From: UBA5158 sp963692955
Lineage (GTDB): Bacteria > Pseudomonadota > Gammaproteobacteria > DSM-16500
Length of the DNA: 64,000 nucleotides
Reading direction: 5' to 3'
NCBI GenBank assembly: GCA_963692955.1
Contig: OY843587.1
Span: 1,860,001 to 1,924,000, forward strand
Shown here: positions 52,825 to 61,025 of the stretch, in pieces
Layout: each line of letters begins with the position of its first letter
How positions within the stretch are numbered: position 1 is the stretch's first letter
Made by a program: the position numbers and the translations under genes
Notes under the pieces: generated by a model
Databases searched by the model: none
Told to the model about the DNA's origin: nothing
Seen by the model: only the letters and a program-made list of their open reading frames with translations

Positions 52825-53631
52825 ATGTCAGAAATAAATTACGTAGCAGCCGTTGGTAAAAATGATAAAATCAGACTGAGTATCCAGCACCAAACATTTT
52901 TAGATGGGACAGATAAGTTCTTACAGAAAATTGGTATTAAACCAGGAATGAAAATTCTGGTTGTTGGATGCGGAGCAGGTGATGAAACAGTTCTGATTGC
53001 TAAAAAAGTAGGTTCAACTGGTCATGTTACCGCAATTGACATTAGTCCTGAGCAGGTTGAGGTGTGTAACGAAAGAATGTCTGGTGAAAGTATTTCTAAT
53101 GTTACCGTCAGAGCTTTAGACGCTATTAATCTGGACGAGTTATCGGAACAATTTGATATCGTTTATTGCAGGATGGTATTAGTACATATAATCGATCCAC
53201 TACTTGTTCTGAAAAAAATGCTAGCGCGTGTAAAATCTCAAGGAAAATTAGCATGTGAAGAACCTGACATCAGTACTTGCTTCACTATTCCCTCCTCAGA
53301 ATCATTTAATAAACATATCGATCTATTATGCCAATTCATGCGGAAGAATGGTTGTGATCCTGATCTTGGATCTAAAACATATAAAATATTTAAAGATCTA
53401 GGTTGCAATGAAGTAGAAATTAATTTTCATCAACCTGCTGTGGTAGATAAAGAACAAAAAACAGCAGCGTTGCTCTCTGCTATAAATTGTGGGCCTCAAT
53501 ATATTTCTTCAAATCTAGCTTCGAAAGCAGAAGTCGACGATATGATATCAGGGATAGAAAAAGAAGTTGTTGAATCTGATGTAGTGCTGGGCCAATGCAG
53601 AATGGTTCAAGTATCTGGAACCAAAGCATAA
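52825..53631 (+). CDS. SAM-dependent methyltransferase (class I)
   Basis: 268 residues from the ATG at 52825, with AGGG directly upstream. Motif I ILVVGCGAGDETVLIA, motif II VTAIDISPEQVEV, and FDIVYCRMVLVHIIDPLLVLKKMLARVKSQGKLACEEPDIST. Similar to the UbiE/Coq5-like small-molecule methyltransferases; substrate unknown. It is the last gene of the cluster, 120 bases before the third att copy. An upstream open stretch in the same frame (from 52726) contains the REP-like hairpin and is not expected to be translated. Confidence 0.87.
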   Translation: MSEINYVAAVGKNDKIRLSIQHQTFLDGTDKFLQKIGIKPGMKILVVGCGAGDETVLIAKKVGSTGHVTAIDISPEQVEVCNERMSGESISNVTVRALDAINLDELSEQFDIVYCRMVLVHIIDPLLVLKKMLARVKSQGKLACEEPDISTCFTIPSSESFNKHIDLLCQFMRKNGCDPDLGSKTYKIFKDLGCNEVEINFHQPAVVDKEQKTAALLSAINCGPQYISSNLASKAEVDDMISGIEKEVVESDVVLGQCRMVQVSGTKA

Positions 53632-53751
53632 CGTACGAAAAGTTGTAATTTCTCTTATACTTATCTTATTCGTTTGTCCAGGCTCTCTCACTGAGCGTTC
53701 AATTCCTTCAATTTGAACTATTCGGAATTTGCTAATAGTTGCGTCTGGTTC

Positions 53752-53812
53752 TCACAAAAAACCCTATAAAAACCTTCTAAAACTCACAAACTCAATTCCC
53801 GCCGCCCCACCA
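53752..53812 (+). repeat. Right attachment site (attR) of the tandem elements
   Basis: Almost identical to 45993-46052, ending in ATTCCCGCCGCCCCACCA. After base 53812 the similarity stops and unrelated chromosomal sequence begins, with no ssrA terminator copy. The right boundary of the ssrA-linked accessory DNA. Confidence 0.88.
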
Positions 53813-54044
53813 GATTTGTTATGAATACAAATTTTTTCTATAATGAAATTATAACGGAACTAGAAAAAACATATTGCAAATTATCCTGACATTTACAGAC
53901 CAATTTTCTAGTAGACCCAAATCGTTTTTAGCCTCTAGTATATTTATAAAATTCAAATTCGTATTTTTTGTATGTCGAATTACTGAAATGGTGCAAGCGT
54001 TCAGGAAATTTATCACCGATCGCTTACATCAAAGCTAGAAGAAA
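53813..54044. other. Gap next to attR, nothing recognised
   Basis: AT-rich, no coding frame and no clear structure. It should contain the original chromosomal sequence that once followed ssrA. Confidence 0.5.
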
Positions 54045-54632
54045 TCAGTTTTCAAAAATTAACTTTTGTTTTAGTAAGTCAAATTTTAATTGCTGATACA
54101 TAGTTGAAAAAATCTTGCTGAATTTAAAGGCGGGAGATTTCGTTTTCTCTAAGTCAGAAATAGAAATATTAAATGGAATATAAGATTGTTTGGACTGAAG
54201 TCGCAAGAACATCGGACAAATTGCGTCGGCTGCTTTAGCTATTTTAGCTTCGATGGTCTCTCTTTTTTCGAACTCAAACCATAAGTCATGTAATTCATTG
54301 CCGAACGAAGGGCAGATAGACATAATTTTTTTAAGTGCATTAATTTCATCATTTTCTTTATTTTTTCTGGCTTCAATATCGAATGCCATAACATCACCCG
54401 CATAAATTTCAACGATATCATGTATTAAACAGAGTTTTATCAGTTTAAGTTCATCAATATCTTCAAATTCTTTTTTCAGTTCTTCCATCAGAATAATTGC
54501 AATCATGCTAACTGACCATGAATGTTCGCCGGTACTTTCATTTCTATCAGAATTCGTCTTAGTATTTCTAAGGACAAGTTTGAGTTTATTAATTTCTAAA
54601 ATGAGCTGATATTTTTGTTGAGAATCATTCAT
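54045..54632 (-). CDS. HD-domain hydrolase (YfbR/HDDC2-like)
   Basis: 195 residues. NESTGEHSWSVSMIAIIL with the first His, then KLCLIHDIVEIYAGDV with HD, and KIAKAADAICPM with the final Asp: the H...HD...D metal site. Relatives cleave 5'-deoxynucleoside monophosphates. Whether this one acts in nucleotide clearance or phage defence by dNTP depletion is open. Stands alone, away from the cluster, on the opposite strand. Confidence 0.85.
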   Translation of the reverse strand: MNDSQQKYQLILEINKLKLVLRNTKTNSDRNESTGEHSWSVSMIAIILMEELKKEFEDIDELKLIKLCLIHDIVEIYAGDVMAFDIEARKNKENDEINALKKIMSICPSFGNELHDLWFEFEKRETIEAKIAKAADAICPMFLRLQSKQSYIPFNISISDLEKTKSPAFKFSKIFSTMYQQLKFDLLKQKLIFEN

Positions 54633-55023
54633 GATGCTTCTCGCTAATTACGCGCTAAGATATAGTCTATAATAATACATACTATTCATAAATGATGCAA
54701 TTAAAGGAATCTAGTACGCTATATGGAGCGCAGCGTAAATACAGGGAAATCTATATAACATAATAATCAAGCTAAATACCAGGGCTTGTTCGATTTTGCA
54801 AAATGTTCAAAAAGGAATGTTGGGTTTAGATTTTGGAGATTTCTTGAAGGATGGGTTGAATACTACTTCGACGAATATTGATATTAGGCAAGCATTGTCA
54901 TAAATATAGAATATATGGATATTATTTATAACTGGGATTCAAATAAAAACGAGAAGCTCGTAGAGGAACGCAGTATCAGATTTGAGATGGTTGTCGCATC
55001 GCTAGATTCTGGTTACATTTACC
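54633..55023. other. 391-base gap, no gene recognised
   Basis: AT-rich intergenic DNA between two genes pointing away from each other. A short coding-like piece (FDFAKCSKRNVGFRFWRFLEG) ends at a stop near 54880 and has no start; it may be a relic. Promoters for both neighbours should lie here. Confidence 0.45.
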
Positions 55024-56100
55024 ATGTGGTTTGAAAGAACAAAAAATTTATTAGTTAAACTTGGAATTGAGTTACCAATTATCCAAGCTCCTATGGCTGG
55101 AGGTGCAACAACTCCAGAATTGGTTGCTGCTGTCTCAAATGCAGGCGGACTTGGATCTATAGGAGCTGGCTATCTTTCACCAAACGATATCCGTATTGCT
55201 ATAAGAGCAACTCGTGCTTTAACTAAAAAACCATTTTCAGTGAACCTTTTTGTTACTTCATCAATCAAAGCTAAGTCTTTCCAAGTAGCGACAATAAATA
55301 AAAATTTAGATGTCTATCGTAAAGAACTTCACATTCAACAGGCTCCTGATACAGTTGATTATGTTGATTTATTCAAAGAACAATTAGATGTTGTGCTTGA
55401 AGAAAAAGTCCCTGTCTTTAGCTTTACCTTCGGAATTCCTCCATCAGAAGCAATAAAAAAACTTAAAGATAATAATGTCATTATTATGGGAACTGCAACA
55501 ACTGTAAAAGAAGGATTGCAGCTTGAAGATATGAGCTGCGATATCATAGTGGCTCAAGGCAGCGAAGCAGGAGGACATCGTGTTAGTTTCGCTGGGATGT
55601 TTAGAACATCTTTAATAGGAACCATGGCGTTTATACCGCAACTTGTAGATGCAGTAAAAATTCCCGTAGTAGCTGCAGGCGGTATTATGGATGGTAGAGG
55701 GTTTGCCGCATCTTTGATATTAGGAGCCTCAGCCGTACAAATGGGCACAGCGTTTTTAACTTGTCCAGAAAGCGGTATACATAAAAAATATAAACTTGCG
55801 ATACTGGATAGCAATGAAGAAAGCACTGTTGTCACGTCAGTTTTCTCTGGCAAACCCGCTCGTGGTATTAAAAATAGATTTATTGAAGAAATGGAAGTAG
55901 AACAAGATAATGTGGCAGATTATCCAATCCAAAACACACTTACTCAAGATATTCGCAGAGAAGCGGCAAAACAGAACCGTACCGAATTTATGTCTCTTTG
56001 GGCTGGTCAGGGGATCCGACTAAGTAAAGAGAAATTTGCTGCTGACTTTATAGAAAGTGTAGTAAGTGAAGCTAAAAAAATATTAAATATAGGTAGTTAA
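55024..56100 (+). CDS. Nitronate monooxygenase-like FMN oxidoreductase
   Basis: 358 residues, TIM barrel of the 2-nitropropane dioxygenase/NMO family. LPIIQAPMAGGATTPELVAAVSNAGGLGSIGAGYL, IVAQGSEAGGHRVSF and VAAGGIMDGRGFAASLILGASAVQMGTAFL are the FMN-binding and active-site blocks, and QGSEAGGH supplies the catalytic His. Oxidises nitronates or other substrates with FMN. No ribosome-binding site was noticed. Isolated gene. Confidence 0.92.
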   Translation: MWFERTKNLLVKLGIELPIIQAPMAGGATTPELVAAVSNAGGLGSIGAGYLSPNDIRIAIRATRALTKKPFSVNLFVTSSIKAKSFQVATINKNLDVYRKELHIQQAPDTVDYVDLFKEQLDVVLEEKVPVFSFTFGIPPSEAIKKLKDNNVIIMGTATTVKEGLQLEDMSCDIIVAQGSEAGGHRVSFAGMFRTSLIGTMAFIPQLVDAVKIPVVAAGGIMDGRGFAASLILGASAVQMGTAFLTCPESGIHKKYKLAILDSNEESTVVTSVFSGKPARGIKNRFIEEMEVEQDNVADYPIQNTLTQDIRREAAKQNRTEFMSLWAGQGIRLSKEKFAADFIESVVSEAKKILNIGS

Positions 56101-56328
56101 TCGCTACGATCTAAAATGTAGCTTTTTAAATTAATGGTATAATGAATCTCGAAAATGATTTCAATCATCATAGTCACATGAAAGTTTCTGCGACATAATG
56201 GGATGGACAGTCATTTCAGTGAAGAGATACGAGGTCAGACTTGCATAGTGCATTCCTAATTGAATTACACTTTATTTCAGCCGGGCAAAAAAGCTGCAAA
56301 CTAGATTTTAAATTAATAATAAATTAAA

Positions 56329-57270
56329 TTATTTTCTCAATAAGTTTAATTCAATCGAAACTGTAGGAATTCCATCGTCACTCTTCGATTCTGACACTTT
56401 ACGAATAGGCTCAGTTAGCTTATGACGCAAGGTCTTATTAGCAAAAAGCTGTTTGCTTCGAGCGTCTTTCTGTTTATAGTCATTTTCACTGTGTGGAATA
56501 TGATGCCCATTAATTTCCGTATTAACTTCTTCTTTAATTTCATCCATTTGATGTTGAATCTCACTCATTTGAATGCCCAGTTGCTGAGTTAGATCTAGGT
56601 CAGGTAAATCCGCCTCTTGAATAACATTGGGAGGAACATAAGCATTAGTAATATCCGCTAATAGTTGGGATACCAAATTTAGTCGTTGTGACAAAAGAAT
56701 AATTTTGAAGATCAAGCTATTTGCAAAACTTTGTAAGTGAACGGATTCTATAACTAAATCATTTAAAAATGCTTCACGATCGGAGAATAAATTATCTAAA
56801 TGTGTGGTAAGTGATTTTAACGTTGATAAAGGAAATTCAGCTTCTAAGACAGTAAAAATTGCGGTTCTCATGCGACTCTTATTAGTTATCCTGACGAGAT
56901 AATCATTACTATTAAGATAAATATATACCCATAAAGCTAATCCTAAGGGATTGTAAGAGATTTCTGTTTCCGACGAGTCCTCGTGATATTTCATTAACGA
57001 GTCTCTTAAATAGTTGAAATTGATGTCACGATCAATTTTAGAAAAAAAATTCGATAATTTAGTGTAGTGTCGGGAGCGAGTTAGCTTGTATTTGTCTATA
57101 GCTTTAATGATGTTGGCGGCTATATTTTTAGAACGAACCACCATTGCATTACTATCGTCCACACATCGCGTCGATGCGGTGATCAATGAAGCCATATTAC
57201 TCGATAAATAATTATAATCTTCATTCTGATCCAAAGGAGCATAAGCAGTAAAAGGTCTGTGTGTGGGCAT
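56329..57270 (-). CDS. Unrecognised 313-residue helical protein
   Basis: Start ATG 57270 (GGGA upstream); a TTG at 57282 would add four residues. Mostly helical with a coiled-coil stretch near QQLGIQMSEIQHQMDEIKEEVN (about 240-262). It follows the 900-residue protein by 26 bases on the same strand, so the two form an operon. No signal peptide or known motif was recognised. Confidence 0.7.
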   Translation of the reverse strand: MPTHRPFTAYAPLDQNEDYNYLSSNMASLITASTRCVDDSNAMVVRSKNIAANIIKAIDKYKLTRSRHYTKLSNFFSKIDRDINFNYLRDSLMKYHEDSSETEISYNPLGLALWVYIYLNSNDYLVRITNKSRMRTAIFTVLEAEFPLSTLKSLTTHLDNLFSDREAFLNDLVIESVHLQSFANSLIFKIILLSQRLNLVSQLLADITNAYVPPNVIQEADLPDLDLTQQLGIQMSEIQHQMDEIKEEVNTEINGHHIPHSENDYKQKDARSKQLFANKTLRHKLTEPIRKVSESKSDDGIPTVSIELNLLRK

Positions 57271-57296
57271 GGCTTTTCCCAATATTTAATTCAAAA

Positions 57297-59999
57297 TTAT
57301 AATGACCGACCGTGGCGCAAATCAGTTGAATTATTCATTTCTTCAACGCTTTCTTTAGATTCCTCAGGCATAGGCACAGCAGAATTCATTCGTGTAGAAA
57401 ACTCGATACAACAGGTGTCAAATGCGTTCGCTGCAATTTTATATTCTTCAGAATGCGGGACAGTAGACAATACATCAACAAGTCGCATCAACAGATTCAG
57501 TTGGTAACGACTACCGGAGTCAATAATTTCAATGGAATTACTAGATATATAGTCACTATAAGAGGCTTTTATATCCTTACAGAGAGCAAGAAACTCAGTG
57601 ACGTTACTGCCTAAAGCTGATCTATAACTTAAAAATTTGGTTAAAATATCTCTCGCACTTTGTTCGGTTGGAAATAAGGTGAGTATTTCGCTAAATCCAT
57701 CTTCAGCCCAATGACTGACTAAGTCGCTTATGCTGACTCTCCATTTTTTAAAAATGATAGGTATGACGTTTTCCGATGATTGATTCATAGCATAAGGTTG
57801 TGAAGACGTTCGCTGTTCTCTCAATATAGCCAGAGCAAGTGAAACAGCTGACGTTGAATTTTGATAAGCGGAATTAACTGAAACGAGGGGTTTAGCTGAA
57901 GGAGATGGTAAACAGGCTTTGATATGTTCTTTCTTGTCAGAAACAAACTGTTTAACAGCCGCTTTTTTCTCATTGAGTTTAAGCGTTAGTATGTTAGCAA
58001 ATTTAGCTGCTTTTCGGTTAAAGGGCCATCCAGCGGTTAAAGGGTTGAGTCGCCATTTAGGACGATTATCTAGAATACTTTGTGTCAGCGATTCAAGTAG
58101 TTTTGTTATTTTAGTCGCTGTGGAGTCGACACTCTCTAATTTACGCGATTGAATCGCTTCGGATAATTCAACCGATAAATTCGTTTTAAGATCTTGAAAA
58201 ATATTATTGTGACGCACGAAAAACCCTTTCATCCATCTATCATAGCTATCACCTAATTGCCAAGGCTCTGATAGCATGACTGATTCAACAATGCTGATTG
58301 CAAAGGAAGGATCAGTACTGTGTTTAAATTCTGCGGTTGGCAATTCGTAACAAGAGAACTGTAATAGATTAAATGTTTCATAAAGTAAATTGGAGCTGAC
58401 GGAATCAGTGATTGATATAATCGATGTGTTATCTTCTGCAAATTCAGGATAATTGAATTTATGAAAATCTTCTGGGGCATGCTTTAAGAGAGCTTTTTTA
58501 ACATCACGACAGTATTCTCTTTCCAATTTATTAACTTTTTTAGCAATATCGATTGGGAAAGTATAAATTTGCTTTTGAATTTCAGAAGTAGTTTCTAAGG
58601 CGAAAGTTTTTAATGACGAAAAACACTCATGAGCATAATTAGCGTCTTTTAAATTAAAATCAGCAGGACTGTCATAGTTTTCACGATTATAGGTATTGTA
58701 TTGAGCTTGCAATTCATTATTAAGCCTATCAATATCAGCAATTTTAGCCGATAATTTAGCAACGGTATTTTCATACGATTTGAGTTGTGCTAGGACAGAT
58801 TCTTTGCCTTGCTTGCTACCGTAGGCCCATAGCGTTCCCTTAAACGTACAAAGCGCATATGCTTTATCAATAAGTTTCTTCATTTCAATAAAATCAAGGA
58901 TCGCTGAGGTAAGTTCCTGGAATAGCATTAAATGTCTACGTTGCAACACTTTTGGAACCCAGTCTGGAAAATCACCCTTATCCAAATCCCATTTAACATC
59001 CCGTGGGGAAAAATCGATATTGAAATAATAATTCTGCAGCGCATTATCTTTTGAGCTAAGAGATTTTTCGTCATCGATTTGAGCGAAACGTATAAGCACA
59101 CGAAGCATTTCACCGGTGTGTGATGCGGTAACGAAGGGTAGAGTCTTTTGCTCTAATGACGAATAAGTGCTATCTAAGGATGATCGCAAATAATCATCTA
59201 CTAGTAATGGAATTTCATGGACCGATGTTTTTCGATTATAAAAAATGAAGCTTAAACATTCATTTAACATTTTATCAGATTTATCTTTCAGTTTTTTGAA
59301 ATGATCGTGAGCCGTTAGACGCTCCATTTCCTCTTTTGTTTTAGCGATACATTTCTTTAATTCCCGCTCGATGAAATCTAAAACATTGTGTTTGGTTATA
59401 TCACCCGGAATTTTGCTATACGGGAATAAATTTGCTTTTTTTCGAACAGCGGTAAGATATTGAAGTCTTTTTTCAAATTCTAAAATAGAATCTTTGCTAT
59501 ATTCATAAGGAGGCAAAGAGATTGCAGACCATCTTAACCATTCAACGTAAAAAAGTTCTAAGAAATCACCCTTTTTTCCGTTATCAATTAATCGATTTTG
59601 TCTTTTGGCTAAATAGGACGAAATATATTTACTGAGGGATTTAGAGATATCGTAATAATTTTGCGTCCCTTTTCGTTTATGTTCAAGCTCATCGAGATAG
59701 GCATGATAGTTGAGATCGGGGGTAAAACAAAATACAGGGCGGCCATCTTTCAATTCCCAATAATCAGGTACTACTGAAGAAGGAGATACGGGAGAAGGCG
59801 GATTTGTAACAACCGGTATTCTAAAAATAGTTTCATAGATATCTTTAACACTTTTAAGACGAGTTAATGCTTTTTTAGAATATTTATTTCCAAAAAATGA
59901 TTCTATAAAATATTCTGTTAGTTTCGTCCCTGAAAACCCGGCAGCTGCACCAACAACGCCTGCAACAATATGAGTAGTGGTAATGTTACCTGACTGCAT
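57297..59999 (-). CDS. Unrecognised 900-residue helical protein
   Basis: AGAGGG lies seven bases before the ATG. A short hydrophobic Gly/Ala stretch near the N-terminus (VAGVVGAAAGF) is followed by a Pro-rich segment (TNPPSPVSPSSVV) and a long helical body with several coiled-coil-like regions (about 100-250 and 395-430). No catalytic motif was recognised. Length and composition resemble host-interaction proteins of intracellular bacteria, but that is only an impression. Operon with the next minus-strand gene. Confidence 0.7.
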   Translation of the reverse strand: MQSGNITTTHIVAGVVGAAAGFSGTKLTEYFIESFFGNKYSKKALTRLKSVKDIYETIFRIPVVTNPPSPVSPSSVVPDYWELKDGRPVFCFTPDLNYHAYLDELEHKRKGTQNYYDISKSLSKYISSYLAKRQNRLIDNGKKGDFLELFYVEWLRWSAISLPPYEYSKDSILEFEKRLQYLTAVRKKANLFPYSKIPGDITKHNVLDFIERELKKCIAKTKEEMERLTAHDHFKKLKDKSDKMLNECLSFIFYNRKTSVHEIPLLVDDYLRSSLDSTYSSLEQKTLPFVTASHTGEMLRVLIRFAQIDDEKSLSSKDNALQNYYFNIDFSPRDVKWDLDKGDFPDWVPKVLQRRHLMLFQELTSAILDFIEMKKLIDKAYALCTFKGTLWAYGSKQGKESVLAQLKSYENTVAKLSAKIADIDRLNNELQAQYNTYNRENYDSPADFNLKDANYAHECFSSLKTFALETTSEIQKQIYTFPIDIAKKVNKLEREYCRDVKKALLKHAPEDFHKFNYPEFAEDNTSIISITDSVSSNLLYETFNLLQFSCYELPTAEFKHSTDPSFAISIVESVMLSEPWQLGDSYDRWMKGFFVRHNNIFQDLKTNLSVELSEAIQSRKLESVDSTATKITKLLESLTQSILDNRPKWRLNPLTAGWPFNRKAAKFANILTLKLNEKKAAVKQFVSDKKEHIKACLPSPSAKPLVSVNSAYQNSTSAVSLALAILREQRTSSQPYAMNQSSENVIPIIFKKWRVSISDLVSHWAEDGFSEILTLFPTEQSARDILTKFLSYRSALGSNVTEFLALCKDIKASYSDYISSNSIEIIDSGSRYQLNLLMRLVDVLSTVPHSEEYKIAANAFDTCCIEFSTRMNSAVPMPEESKESVEEMNNSTDLRHGRSL

Positions 60000-60394
60000 A
60001 ATAGCACCCTCTCAATTTCAAACGACGGACCAAAGTTATGGCGCATCATTGATCAAATGATAATGTTAAGCTTTATTATTATACTGCTCAATTAATATAA
60101 GCAAGAAAAATTTACAGTAATCGTTAAGATAACGTTGATCATAATGTCTGTCGAAAAGTTAATCCGAAACAAATTCAATTACATAAGTTTGAATTTAATA
60201 ATAAAAATTATAGAGCTAAATGGTAAAAGTGCATTAACTGCAGTCAATTTATCATCAAATTCAGAAACAATTTTAATTTTGGATGATGGAATTGACGCCC
60301 CTAAGCATCCCTTGAGCTTTAAATCCAAAACCTAAAATGAATGCAGGTATTATGCTAAGGGCAGTTGATTGAAATATTGTTCTCATGATTTAAA
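60000..60394. other. AT-rich stretch, no convincing gene
   Basis: Only a 66-residue ORF (60135-60335, IRNKFNYISLNLIIKIIELNGKSALTAVNLS region) is open; it has no ribosome-binding site and no family. Promoter DNA of the 900-residue gene lies in the first 100 bases. Confidence 0.4.
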
Positions 60395-60690
60395 CGTACT
60401 AAATAGTTTAAAAGAACAAGAACTGATTTTTGAATTTCGAGAATTACTTCTAGCGTAAAATCCTCGTGAGGCAGCACATGTATCTCGGAAAAGATTAAAT
60501 GATAATGAACACTTAGATAATTTGATTTTTGACTATCATTCAAAAAATCCAATTCCAAAAAATATCATTACGTTCGATGACGTAATAGCTTCTGAAGCTA
60601 GTTAAGAGCATCCGAAATCATGCTTAGAAAAGAATATCCAAACGCAGAAATTTATGGCATTTTTGTAGGACGATCTATTAACCAAATATT
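60395..60690 (+). pseudogene. Decayed phosphoribosyltransferase-like gene
   Basis: The sense pieces NSLKEQELIFEFRELLL, then NPREAAHVSRKRLNDNE, then KNIITFDDVIASEAS and MLRKEYPNAEIYGIFVGR read in order as the C-terminal half of a type I phosphoribosyltransferase-like protein, with IITFDDVIASEAS as the PRPP loop (DDVITTGAS type). A stop interrupts just before NPREA (near 60457-60460), and a frame change follows at about 60600. The 5' half is gone. No function is left. Confidence 0.55.
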
Positions 60691-61025
60691 TACTAATAAA
60701 TATCAACAAAATTATATTTCAATCTTGTTTAGCTTTCAATTCATAATAAAATTTCATTTCGCTAATATCTGTGAAAGTCGGAAAAATAAATGTAAACAAA
60801 TATGAAATGTTTAATAAATTAAAGTCATTTCCACCAGAAATAATGAAAATTACATTTATAGTAATATCACAAGCTATTAAAAACGAGGAATTAAATAATT
60901 CAAATAAAAGTCTCAAAATTTCTGATGTATCAGATAATTTAAAACAATATCACTCATCAGAATTTTTATTGCTAGTTGATAACAATCAATTCATTCGAGC
61001 TTTATCAGTCCATTTAAGCTACTCT
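60691..61025. other. AT-rich tail before tgpA-like gene
   Basis: An 88-residue ORF (60771-61037) is open but has no recognisable family and extends into the end of the convergent gene. No other feature seen. Confidence 0.35.

Noticed and set aside
60135..60335. 66-residue plus-strand ORF
   Set aside because: No ribosome-binding site or family; kept only as a note in the gap entry.
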